From: Chloroflexota bacterium | Lineage (GTDB): Bacteria; Chloroflexota; Dehalococcoidia; SZUA-161 | DNA: 10,519 nt | NCBI GenBank assembly: GCA_030668425.1 | Contig: DAOUTY010000043.1 | Coordinates: 1 to 10,519 of the forward strand | Direction of reading: 5' to 3' | Shown: one piece after another, positions 1-6,510 of the stretch | Numbering within the stretch: position 1 is the stretch's first letter | Layout: each line of letters starts with the position of its first letter | The notes under the pieces: generated by a model | Seen by the model: only the letters and a program-made list of their open reading frames with translations | Databases searched by the model: none | What the model was told of the DNA's origin: nothing | Made by a program: the position numbers and the translations under genes

Positions 1-55
1 ACTCTATATGGACTGACGGACTGTTATTATCCCTCTATCTTAGTATGATTTTCCA

Positions 56-104
56 GTAAAGTCCGCAATTGCCATTTTCTCGTATGCTAGACTACGGACT
101 TTAC
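56..104. repeat. Inverted repeat with 10-base arms downstream of accDA
   Basis: GTAAAGTCCG at 56-65 is the exact reverse complement of CGGACTTTAC at 95-104, separated by 29 bases. The right arm also overlaps GACTACGG (90-97), which is the exact reverse complement of CCGTAGTC at 136-143. The middle segment could therefore pair with either neighbour but not both. No T-run follows either hairpin, so an ordinary intrinsic terminator is not supported. It may be a regulatory leader, a transcript end or a small repeat element; the sequence does not decide between these. Confidence 0.55.
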
Positions 105-127
105 CATAGTTTATCACGTGTTGTCAA
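98..127 (-). promoter_or_regulatory. Possible sigma70-type promoter pointing out of the window
   Basis: On the minus strand a perfect TTGACA (122-127) is followed after 18 bases by TAAAGT (98-103), a weak -10. Transcription would start near 91 and leave the window to the left, through the inverted repeat at 56-104. The -10 lies inside the right arm of that repeat. The only short reading frame in the predicted transcript that I noted is an 11-codon one starting at ATG (75-73), with a poor ribosome binding site. The gene served would lie beyond position 1. Confidence 0.35.
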
Positions 128-157
128 GTCCCTTACCGTAGTCCCACACTGTCATAT

Positions 158-187
158 ATTATACAGCAGCTTGACACATATCGTCCA
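158..187 (-). promoter_or_regulatory. Possible promoter downstream of accDA
   Basis: On the minus strand TGGACG (182-187, four of six matches to TTGACA) is followed after 18 bases by a perfect TATAAT (158-163). It lies about 40 bases past the accDA stop codon and faces out of the window, so it would serve the next gene to the left. Together with the weaker candidate at 98-127 it suggests that a new transcription unit begins here. The rest of 1-228 contains no gene that I can support. Confidence 0.4.
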
Positions 188-228
188 GTTGGAGCGCTCG
201 TTCATATGACTAGTGGGGACCACGTTCG

Positions 229-2007
229 TCACTGGTTTGCTTTCTCAGCTGTCGACAAGCGTTGCTTAATCCTGGATACACCGCGCTGCAGCAATTCCTG
301 GACATCGGATACCTCTTTAGAGATAGCGGTCCTGAAGTAGGAACTATATTCACCCATGCGGCGGAACTTCTTGTAGCGGTTCTTGATTAGCTTTGCGAGG
401 TTGAATTGCTGAGCCTCAAGAAGCTCGCGAACAATGATGTTTTTCAGTAGCCGTGCAGCTTCATCGGGGTCAGCATGAGCACCGCCCTCCGGCTCGGGCA
501 CCACTGTATCGATTACGCCTAATTCCTTGCAGTCCAGGGCAGTGAGCTTCAAAGCTGAGGCCATCTCCTCCGCTTTCTTAGCATCCCGATAAATGATGGA
601 CGCTGCTCCCTCGGGTGAGATGACGGAATAGATCGCGTTCTCCATCATCAGGATTCTATCCGCAACCCCGAGAGCTAGCGCCCCCTCGCTCCCCCCCTCC
701 CCGATTATGACTGATACGATGGGTGTAGGGAGATCTGACATGAGGGCCAGGGTGCTTGCGATCGCGTGCCCAATGCCCCGTTCTTCAGCGTCGAGTCCCG
801 GATAAGCTCCCGGGGTATCGATCAGGGTTATTACGGGCATCCCAAAAACAGCAGCCAGTCTCATTGCTCTCTGGGCCTTGCGGAAACCCTCTGGGTATGC
901 TCTGCCTTCGTTGTGGCTCCGTTCCTGTCCGATTATGACCACTGCTTCCCCGCTTAGTTCAGCTACCCCACATATTATTGCCCTGTCGTCGCCATAGTGG
1001 CGGTCGCCGCGGAGTTCGACAAAGGATGAAGTTATCCTCGAGATGTAGTCCAAAGCGGTGGGCCGCTTCTTGTGGCGTGCCAATTGTACAGTGTGCCAGG
1101 CCTGCTCTTCCGGATGCTCAGGAACAGGAGGAGGCTTGCCTTTCCTGGTGATGGTTAGCCGGTATCTAGAGCTGAGCAGGTCGAGGAGTATAGATAGAAG
1201 CTGGCGCAGCCTGGTGCGGTCAATTACCTGATCAACCATCCCGTGCAGCAGGTGATCCTCTGCAGTGTGGCTACCCTCAGGGAGGGGTTTGCCTGAGGTC
1301 TGTTCCACCACCCGGAGTGACGCGAAACCAATCAGCGCCTTGGGTTCGGCTAGGATCACATCCCCAAGGTTTGCGAAGCTTGCATAGACCTCACCGCTGG
1401 TAGGGTTGGTCAGAACTGCGATATGAGGGAGCCTTTGGGAATGGAGGCGCTTGGCTGCGGCCGCTGTTTTCGCCATTTGCATGAGCGAGAGCATGCCTTC
1501 CTGCACTCTGGCTCCACCGCTTGAGACCACCGTGACCATTGGGATCTTCCTCCTGGTGGCCAGCTCGAATGCCAGCGCAATCTTCTCGCCGACGACTCCC
1601 CCCATATTGCCCCCCATAAAGCCGAAATCGAGCACGGCGATAGCCGTAGGGTTGCCGCCGATTGTGCAAACGCCCGTGATTACTGCCTCGGTCAGCCCAG
1701 TCCTGCGCTGAGCCTCGTGGAGGCGCTCTTCGTAGGGCTCTTTTCCTGAGAACGAGAGCGGATCGATGGAGGTTAGGAACTGGTTTATTTCCTTGAAGCT
1801 TCCGGGATCGGCCAGGAGGGCTATCCGCTGCCGTGCCGGGAGGCTGTGATGGAATCTGCACTCGGGGCAGACCCGGTAGCGATGATAGATTTCTGATTCG
1901 GAGAGGTTGATGCCACAAAATAGGCAGTACTCCTCCTCCGTGTCTTGTTGTTCCTCGATCTCGTCCTGTTGTACAGGCGGAGTAGAGGGATCATCACGCT
2001 TCTTCAT
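229..2007 (-). CDS. accDA: Acetyl-CoA carboxylase carboxyltransferase, fused beta-alpha (AccD-AccA)
   Basis: This 592-residue protein joins both carboxyltransferase subunits, which move CO2 from carboxybiotin on the carrier protein to acetyl-CoA to form malonyl-CoA, the first committed step of fatty acid synthesis. Residues 1-285 are AccD-like: a zinc ribbon with C28, C31, C47 and C50, then MGGNMGGVVG (131-140), SSGGARVQEG (162-171) and EPKALIGFA (221-229). Residues 305-530 are AccA-like: RPTALDYI (315-322), IDTPGAYPG (396-404), SVISPEGAASI (461-471). E. coli has separate subunits of 304 and 319 residues. Here the first roughly 50 residues of AccA are missing and a proline-rich linker (290-300) joins the halves. 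Position 441 is Glu in GEGGSEGAL, where E. coli AccA has Gly. A loop before the PEGF motif is also shorter than in E. coli. The ATG (2007-2005) overlaps the ftsK stop as ATGA, with a GGAGGA site just upstream, so translational coupling is likely. AccB and AccC are not in the window. Confidence 0.96.
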   Translation of the reverse strand: MKKRDDPSTPPVQQDEIEEQQDTEEEYCLFCGINLSESEIYHRYRVCPECRFHHSLPARQRIALLADPGSFKEINQFLTSIDPLSFSGKEPYEERLHEAQRRTGLTEAVITGVCTIGGNPTAIAVLDFGFMGGNMGGVVGEKIALAFELATRRKIPMVTVVSSGGARVQEGMLSLMQMAKTAAAAKRLHSQRLPHIAVLTNPTSGEVYASFANLGDVILAEPKALIGFASLRVVEQTSGKPLPEGSHTAEDHLLHGMVDQVIDRTRLRQLLSILLDLLSSRYRLTITRKGKPPPVPEHPEEQAWHTVQLARHKKRPTALDYISRITSSFVELRGDRHYGDDRAIICGVAELSGEAVVIIGQERSHNEGRAYPEGFRKAQRAMRLAAVFGMPVITLIDTPGAYPGLDAEERGIGHAIASTLALMSDLPTPIVSVIIGEGGSEGALALGVADRILMMENAIYSVISPEGAASIIYRDAKKAEEMASALKLTALDCKELGVIDTVVPEPEGGAHADPDEAARLLKNIIVRELLEAQQFNLAKLIKNRYKKFRRMGEYSSYFRTAISKEVSDVQELLQRGVSRIKQRLSTAEKANQ

Positions 2008-4355
2008 TCCTCCTCCTCATAGGATTCAATGACCTCCGCGGGACCGCCGGGTTCGCTACGGCTGATAAGCCCATCTCTCTCCAGCGAGTCCATGATCCTT
2101 GCTGCTCGCGGATAGCCGACATGAAGACGGCGCTGGATGAGGGATGTAGAAATATGAGAACTCTCCTTGGCCAGTCTCTTCGCTGCCGGTAACATCGTAT
2201 CTTCGTCGGTTATCTCGTCCATCTCTAGAGAAGAGAAGGCTTTAGCTACGGAGTCCTCCGCTTGAGGTTCGTAAGTGTCTTGAGGCTGCTTCCAGAATTT
2301 GACGACCCTGTCTATTTCCTGTTCCGAGAGGAAACAGCCCCTAAGGCGCTTCGGGGTGGCAACATCGGAAGGTAGATAAAGCATATCACCCATTCCCAGC
2401 AGCTTCTCGGCACCACCGGAATCCAGTATGGTGCGAGAGTCCATCAGTGAAGGGACTGTAAAGGCTATTCTAGTGGGGAAATTGGCCTTGATCAGTCCAG
2501 TAACCACATCTACTGAGGGACGCTGTGTAGCGACTATGAGATGGATACCCGTGGCTCGCGAAAGTTGGGCCAGACGGCAAATGGAGGTTTCAACCACCTC
2601 GGCTGCAGTCATCATGAGCTGATTCAGTTCATCGACGATGACCACTAAATGAGGCAAGGGCTCGGTTATGAGCGGGCTGCGATTGTAGCCCTCGATGTTA
2701 CGCACTCCTACCGCTGCGAATTCCTTGTAACGGTTATCCATTTCCCTGATGACCCTGCGCAGGGAATCAACTGCCTTGTCCACTTCTTTGACCACCGGAG
2801 ATATAAGATGAGGTATGTTCTCGAACTGCACTAACTCCACTCGCTTGGGGTCGATAAGTATCAGCCGAAGGTCTTGTGGCCGATTGTGCATTAGCAGGCA
2901 GGTGATAATGGAATTAAGGAACACCGTTTTGCCGCTTCCGGTGGTGCCGGCGATGAGAAGGTGAGGCATCTTCGAAAGGTCGGCTGCTACTGCCTCGCCT
3001 GCGGCTCCTTTGCCCAATGCCAATGCGAGCTTTGATTTCGACCTGGTTTTCTGGAAGGCGGGACTTTCAATCACGCTCTTCAATAGTACCAGAGCGGTGT
3101 CGGTGTTTGGGACCTCTATCCCCACCAGCGGTTTTCCGGGCACTGGGGCTTCGATTCTGATGCTGTGAACAGCCAGGGCGAGGGCGAGGTTATTGGACAA
3201 GGACGTGATACGCTCCACCTTCACTCTTGTTCTTGATACCTCTTCTTTGCTCTCTAGGGGAACGCCATCTTTATCCAACTTTATTTTGCCCTGTTGGTCC
3301 CGCTCCACTACTCGCTTGTACTTCCGATCCCAACCGGGCTCGACGCCGAACTGGGTGACGGAAGGCCCCGGGTTTATTTGCACTACTTTGGCCTCTACCC
3401 CGTAACTGTCGAGAGCCCTCTCGAGCAGCCTTGCCCGCTGTTCGTTGTCCGCTTCAGTGAATAGAGTATCGGTCACTTTGTCGAGGAGGTCGATAGGGGG
3501 CAGTTCGCCTTTGCCTGCTACATCAGACTCGGGCACTGGTCTCTTAGTCTTAGGCGGTGTCTCGGTTTCCCCTTCGATGACAAAGGCTGTTTGACGGGGC
3601 GGCCTCTTTTCGGCAATGGTTCCGGGTTCAGTTTCGAGCCGATTTACGTCCAGGTCGAAGGTCAAAGCCTCTTTTGAGGTCTCGGGTCTTGCTGCAGGGC
3701 GACTGCGGAGCCAGTGGCTCAGAGCGATGATCGGTCCTATCAGCAATCTATGGGGCGGGTAATTCTGGTATAACTCGGCCAGCGCGTGCCCAAATCCGGC
3801 AAGAAGCCGTGAGGCCCCGGTAAGTATTACCAATCCGGCAGTTCTTGCTGCTTGCCCTAAGAGCTTGAGGAATCCGAAACTGTGGTTCGGGGCAACGAGA
3901 GCTACCCCCATTAAGATAAGGAGAGTGAGCCGCACTGATGGGGGGACACCGACTCCTTCATTGCCGATCAAGTACTTACCTGTGTTGCCGCCGAGACTTA
4001 CCTCGGCGAATTCGACATCGCCGATAGCGAATCCGGAGGGGTGGAACAGGGCGAGTATACCCCAGATTGCGATGGCCAAGATTATAGAGCCTAGCCAAAC
4101 GTTCCACCGCGCCAGCAAGATGTCCCACCTTCGTTTCCACAGTATGAAGACAATTGCTCCCACCCACGCAAGCCATAATATGAGCCCGAATCCTATGGTT
4201 TCAAAGACGATGTTGCCGAGGAAGTTGCGGAAGAAGACTATTATTGCCACACCTGACGCTAGGACAACAACCCTGACCACCATCCACGGGTAGGCCCAGA
4301 AGCTCCTGGGAGCACTGAGATTGCTGCGGCGACTCTTGGACTTTGCTTTTGCCAT
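2004..4355 (-). CDS. ftsK: FtsK/SpoIIIE-type DNA translocase
   Basis: A 783-residue membrane-anchored, ATP-driven DNA pump that in this family moves chromosome ends through the closing septum. About four membrane segments lie at roughly 24-42, 51-73, 86-104 and 140-156, followed by a charged linker (about 220-285) much shorter than in E. coli. The motor alpha domain starts near 287. Walker A is AGTTGSGKT (469-477, K476) and Walker B ends in VDE (574-576). RPSVDVVTGLIKANFPTRIA (612-631) is typical of the family. The C-terminal winged helix (gamma domain, about 735-778) reads the DNA orientation sequences. Two oddities are visible. A charged insert at about 341-380 interrupts the usual junction before RITSL (382-386). 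The residues after the Walker B Asp-Glu are LNQLMM, where E. coli has FADLMM. The ATG start has AGAAGG upstream. The gene follows udg by 15 bases and overlaps accDA by 4. Confidence 0.95.
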   Translation of the reverse strand: MAKAKSKSRRSNLSAPRSFWAYPWMVVRVVVLASGVAIIVFFRNFLGNIVFETIGFGLILWLAWVGAIVFILWKRRWDILLARWNVWLGSIILAIAIWGILALFHPSGFAIGDVEFAEVSLGGNTGKYLIGNEGVGVPPSVRLTLLILMGVALVAPNHSFGFLKLLGQAARTAGLVILTGASRLLAGFGHALAELYQNYPPHRLLIGPIIALSHWLRSRPAARPETSKEALTFDLDVNRLETEPGTIAEKRPPRQTAFVIEGETETPPKTKRPVPESDVAGKGELPPIDLLDKVTDTLFTEADNEQRARLLERALDSYGVEAKVVQINPGPSVTQFGVEPGWDRKYKRVVERDQQGKIKLDKDGVPLESKEEVSRTRVKVERITSLSNNLALALAVHSIRIEAPVPGKPLVGIEVPNTDTALVLLKSVIESPAFQKTRSKSKLALALGKGAAGEAVAADLSKMPHLLIAGTTGSGKTVFLNSIITCLLMHNRPQDLRLILIDPKRVELVQFENIPHLISPVVKEVDKAVDSLRRVIREMDNRYKEFAAVGVRNIEGYNRSPLITEPLPHLVVIVDELNQLMMTAAEVVETSICRLAQLSRATGIHLIVATQRPSVDVVTGLIKANFPTRIAFTVPSLMDSRTILDSGGAEKLLGMGDMLYLPSDVATPKRLRGCFLSEQEIDRVVKFWKQPQDTYEPQAEDSVAKAFSSLEMDEITDEDTMLPAAKRLAKESSHISTSLIQRRLHVGYPRAARIMDSLERDGLISRSEPGGPAEVIESYEEEE

Positions 4356-4370
4356 GTCTGTGACCTTCTA

Positions 4371-4970
4371 CTAAAACATAGATAGCTGTTGTGGCTTGCT
4401 CTCCTCTTCTTTCGCTTCTTCCGTTCGAGCCAGTAGGGAGGGTATCTTGAGCATATCGGCCTCGATGGTCTGGCGCAGGCTCTGCTGGTGCAGAGCGGCG
4501 GCGGGATGGTACATGGGGTAGTAGATTACGTTATCTATCTTTCGTTCCTTCCCATGGATCTTGCTGATGGTTTCTCCGGGGAAGTATTTCGCCAGTGAAT
4601 AACGGCCAAGGGTAACAATCATCTTTGGGGAGATCATTTCGATCTGTTGGTCGAGCCACTTTTGGCAGTTACTTATTTCAGTAGGGAGCGGATCGCGATT
4701 CTCTGGGGGGCGGCATTTGATGACGTTGCAGATGTAGACATCGCTGCGCTTGAGGTCGATGGAGCTGAGCAGGTGGTCGAGGAATTGACCGGCTTGGCCG
4801 ACGAAAGGGAACCCCTGTTGATCCTCATGGAAGCCCGGGGCCTCCCCGATGAACACGATCTGCGCATTTTCAGCACCTTCGCCGGGAACCACCTTGTTGC
4901 GTGTTCTGGCCAACTCCTCGCAGTCCTGGCAAGCCGCTATCTTCTCGTAGAGCTCAGCTAGTGCTGACAC
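4371..4970 (-). CDS. Family 4 (iron-sulfur) uracil-DNA glycosylase
   Basis: A 199-residue protein of the UDGa family, which removes uracil from DNA after cytosine deamination or dUTP incorporation and so starts base excision repair. GEAPG (42-46) and FPFVGQAG (54-61) form the first active-site motif and uracil pocket. HPAAAL (155-160) carries the second. C14, C17, C86 and C102 fit the four ligands of the family's 4Fe-4S cluster; C81 is extra. The last five residues, QLSMF (195-199), match the bacterial sliding-clamp-binding consensus QL[SD]LF at four of five positions and follow a charged, probably flexible tail (about 183-194). The start is GTG (4970-4968), chosen because GGAGG (4976-4980) lies five bases upstream. 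The start overlaps the end of the upstream TauE-like gene by 17 bases, and ftsK follows 15 bases later, so all are probably co-transcribed. Confidence 0.93.
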   Translation of the reverse strand: MSALAELYEKIAACQDCEELARTRNKVVPGEGAENAQIVFIGEAPGFHEDQQGFPFVGQAGQFLDHLLSSIDLKRSDVYICNVIKCRPPENRDPLPTEISNCQKWLDQQIEMISPKMIVTLGRYSLAKYFPGETISKIHGKERKIDNVIYYPMYHPAAALHQQSLRQTIEADMLKIPSLLARTEEAKEEESKPQQLSMF

Positions 4971-5337
4971 CTTGGCCTCCTCGATTAAATAATAACATCC
5001 TGCATCCGATGATCAGCAAGACAATAGCAAACCCCCTGGTCAGCCATTCGGCCATAATCGCCCCCGCTGCCCAGGCTCCGAGCAGCGAGAAGACGATTGC
5101 GCCGGGTGCGATCCACATTGCCACGGTCAGATCCATATTTTTCTGGCGGCGGTGTATGAAAGCCCCGACCAGGGCTGCGAGTAACATAGCGCCCAGTGCA
5201 ACGCCTTGCGCGGTATGCTGCTCAACTTCCAGGAGTAGAAACATCCCCGGGATTGTAATTGTGCCGCCGCCTATGCCGAGCATTCCACTGAATACCCCGG
5301 CGATCAAACCTAAGGCGAGGCCAATAACAATGTCCAT
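4954..5337 (-). CDS. Half-length TauE/SafE (DUF81) permease, second of a pair
   Basis: A 127-residue hydrophobic protein with about four membrane segments. MLGIGGGTITIP (19-30) and QHTAQGVALGAML (40-52) are signature segments of the TauE/SafE family, whose members move anions such as sulfite, sulfoacetate or other organosulfur compounds across the membrane. Full-length members are about 240-260 residues with two repeats carrying this motif; this protein holds only one. The gene upstream encodes the other, so the two probably work as a heterodimer, or as homodimers. The substrate cannot be read from the sequence. The ATG start lies 11 bases after the upstream stop and has only a weak ribosome binding site, which fits coupled translation. 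Its 3' end overlaps the GTG of the uracil-DNA glycosylase gene by 17 bases. Confidence 0.85.
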   Translation of the reverse strand: MDIVIGLALGLIAGVFSGMLGIGGGTITIPGMFLLLEVEQHTAQGVALGAMLLAALVGAFIHRRQKNMDLTVAMWIAPGAIVFSLLGAWAAGAIMAEWLTRGFAIVLLIIGCRMLLFNRGGQGVSTS

Positions 5338-5348
5338 GTACTCTATTG

Positions 5349-5708
5349 TTACCTCAGTAGTAGCAATATGGCGACAGCTATAGTATATACTCCGAAAACC
5401 TGTCGCAGCCTATGAGCGGGCACTTTCATCATTAGTTTCGCCCCGACAATAGCGCCCACAACGCTTCCAGAGCCTATCGTCGCCACTAGAGCCCAGTTAA
5501 CATCTCCCCGCAGGGCGTATATCACGGTGCCGGCTAAGGCGATGGGAACAATAATAGCAAGCGAAGTGCCGTGAGCTTTGTGCTGGTCGAGCCACAGGAG
5601 CCCAGTCATAACTGGGACCAGGATGATTCCGCCTCCAATCCCCAGCAATCCTGCCAGCATCCCTGCCCCTGCCCCGGCCGTCAGATACCAGAGTGCGTTT
5701 GTTCGCAT
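5349..5708 (-). CDS. Half-length TauE/SafE (DUF81) permease, first of a pair
   Basis: A 119-residue membrane protein with about four predicted segments (roughly 8-33, 47-66, 71-92, 102-118). LLGIGGGIILVP (21-32) and HKAHGTSLA (43-51) match the repeat signature of TauE/SafE transporters. It is half the usual family length and is not a broken full-length gene: it has its own stop, and the next gene has its own start and signature. Together the two amount to one complete transporter. It is the first gene of the operon leading to udg, ftsK and accDA. The ATG (5708-5706) has no clear Shine-Dalgarno sequence; the predicted promoter would give a leader of only about nine bases, which may explain this. 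The substrate is unknown. Confidence 0.85.
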   Translation of the reverse strand: MRTNALWYLTAGAGAGMLAGLLGIGGGIILVPVMTGLLWLDQHKAHGTSLAIIVPIALAGTVIYALRGDVNWALVATIGSGSVVGAIVGAKLMMKVPAHRLRQVFGVYTIAVAILLLLR

Positions 5709-5724
5709 AGCTGCTTATTTGAGG

Positions 5725-5753
5725 ATGATAGCACAGCCCCTATGTCAAGTCAA
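5725..5753 (-). promoter_or_regulatory. Sigma70-type promoter of the tauE-udg-ftsK-accDA operon
   Basis: On the minus strand TTGACT (5748-5753) and TATCAT (5725-5730) are separated by exactly 17 bases. The expected start of transcription is near 5717, only about nine bases before the first ATG. This is the only good promoter I see upstream of this tightly packed five-gene run. Confidence 0.6.
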
Positions 5754-5883
5754 CGAAGCTAGGTGTCATGTCCAGGGGTGTTGCCAGTGGCTGAATCTCT
5801 GCATCCGCAAGCTTGTGATTGTCTTAAACGAGTAATATGGTTAAGGGTGAAGTTGTTGACCTCTTTCGCTGTGTCGGGTGTTG

Positions 5884-5899
5884 GAAGTGAAGTCACTTC
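5884..5899. repeat. Perfect 16-base dyad
   Basis: GAAGTGA-AG-TCACTTC has perfect 7-base arms around a 2-base centre. It is about 130 bases upstream of the promoter at 5725-5753. It could be a regulator site or a remnant; nothing in the window identifies a binding protein. Confidence 0.45.
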
Positions 5900-5921
5900 T
5901 GAGGGGATCGCCTTGGAAGAA

Positions 5922-5941
5922 TACCCTCGATATCGAAGGTA
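5922..5941. repeat. Near-perfect 20-base palindrome
   Basis: TACCCTCGATATCGAAGGTA has 10-base arms with a single mismatch, centred on TCGATATCGA. It starts 22 bases after the previous dyad ends, so the two sites lie about three and a half helical turns apart, centre to centre. Two such sites in non-coding DNA suggest protein binding or leftover repeat ends, but no function can be assigned. Confidence 0.45.
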
Positions 5942-6208
5942 GAGAGATCGGGGGGAACTCTTCGGTGCCTCCTGTGAGGATGGAGAAGAGAGCCCTGGCA
6001 ACAACTGGTTTAGGCTGTGGGGTGGAACCATAGTGGAGAGACACCATCACGCGCACTGGCAGTCTGAGGAAACAGGCTTCTGCGGGAATACGGCCTTTGC
6101 TAATAGAACGGCAAATAGGATGAATAAGCTATAATAGCGATGAGGCAGCACTGCGTCCGTGGCTTCCCGTGCTCTTTGATTCGGGTAGTAGAGGTATTGA
6201 GATGGCTA

Positions 6209-6469
6209 CTACTCGTCCTCTACACCCTGTTCTTTGAGATAGTCAACCGCATCCTGCACGGTTTTTATCTTCTCGGCATCCTCGTCTGGAATTTCCAGGC
6301 GTTTTGATTCGTTGCTGAACTCCTCCTCGAGGGACATTACCAACTCTACTAAGTCGAGGGAGTCAGCGTTAAGATCGTCAACGAAGGATGCATCAGGTTT
6401 CACCTCTGACTCTTCAACGCCCAACTGCTCGACGACGATCTTGCCTACCCGTTCAAAGACGGTTGCCAT
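6209..6469 (-). CDS. acpP: Acyl carrier protein
   Basis: This 86-residue acidic protein carries growing acyl chains on a phosphopantetheine arm during type II fatty acid synthesis. The arm attaches to S37 in NADSLDLVEL (34-43), the classic acyl carrier signature. VMSLEEEF (44-51) begins the recognition helix, and IPDEDAEKIKTVQDAVDYL (60-78) matches the C-terminal half. Compared with E. coli AcpP there is an insert of about five residues between EEEF and EIPDE, reading SNESKRL, which puts two basic residues in a normally acidic surface. The ATG has AAGGGGG upstream at good spacing. It is the last gene of the fab cluster, 41 bases after nusB, and its product is the partner of FabD and FabG encoded upstream. 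Confidence 0.95.
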   Translation of the reverse strand: MATVFERVGKIVVEQLGVEESEVKPDASFVDDLNADSLDLVELVMSLEEEFSNESKRLEIPDEDAEKIKTVQDAVDYLKEQGVEDE

Positions 6470-6510
6470 CCTGTAACCCCCTTCTGATATATTACGCGCT
6501 GGATTGGTAG

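Larger units (their letters stand above)
5754..6208. other. Non-coding stretch between acpP and the TauE pair
   Basis: With the promoter next to it, this makes about 500 bases without a credible gene. Reading frames of up to 90 codons exist on the minus strand (6031-5759), but they lack ribosome binding sites and their translations are rich in Ser, Pro and Thr with no recognisable motif. No tRNA fold or transposase fragment was recognised. The stretch contains two short palindromes (5884-5899 and 5922-5941). Just after acpP, GTAGTAG and CTACTAC form a possible 7-base-pair hairpin with a 14-base loop and no T-run, a weak candidate for the end of the fab transcript. Confidence 0.6.

Noticed and set aside
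203..214. Adjacent CATATG and ACTAGT restriction-type hexamers after accDA, which might suggest vector sequence
   Set aside because: Two six-base sites side by side can occur by chance, and the flanking sequence shows no vector features.
1391..1918. 175-codon frame inside accDA
   Set aside because: It is an out-of-frame shadow of the AccD domain, rich in Arg, Pro and Gly, with no motif of its own.
3865..4293. 142-codon plus-strand frame opposite ftsK
   Set aside because: It is antisense to the FtsK membrane segments, has low-complexity Thr/Pro/Ile composition and no start signals.
4901..5383. 160-codon plus-strand frame opposite the TauE and udg genes
   Set aside because: It is antisense to three well-supported genes; its Pro/Ser/Ala-rich translation shows no family features.
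5724..5748. Alternative -35 TTGACA immediately inside the TauE promoter
   Set aside because: Its spacing to TATCAT would be 12 bases, too short for sigma70; the overlapping TTGACT gives exactly 17.
5759..6056. Minus-strand reading frames of 90 and 71 codons in the gap before the TauE genes
   Set aside because: They overlap each other in different frames, lack ribosome binding sites, and translate to Ser/Pro/Thr-rich sequence with no motif. One runs up to the operon promoter.
6189..6216. GTAGTAG/CTACTAC hairpin at the end of acpP as a terminator
   Set aside because: Only seven base pairs with a 14-base loop and no T-run; it overlaps the stop codon, so it is not called as a separate terminator.
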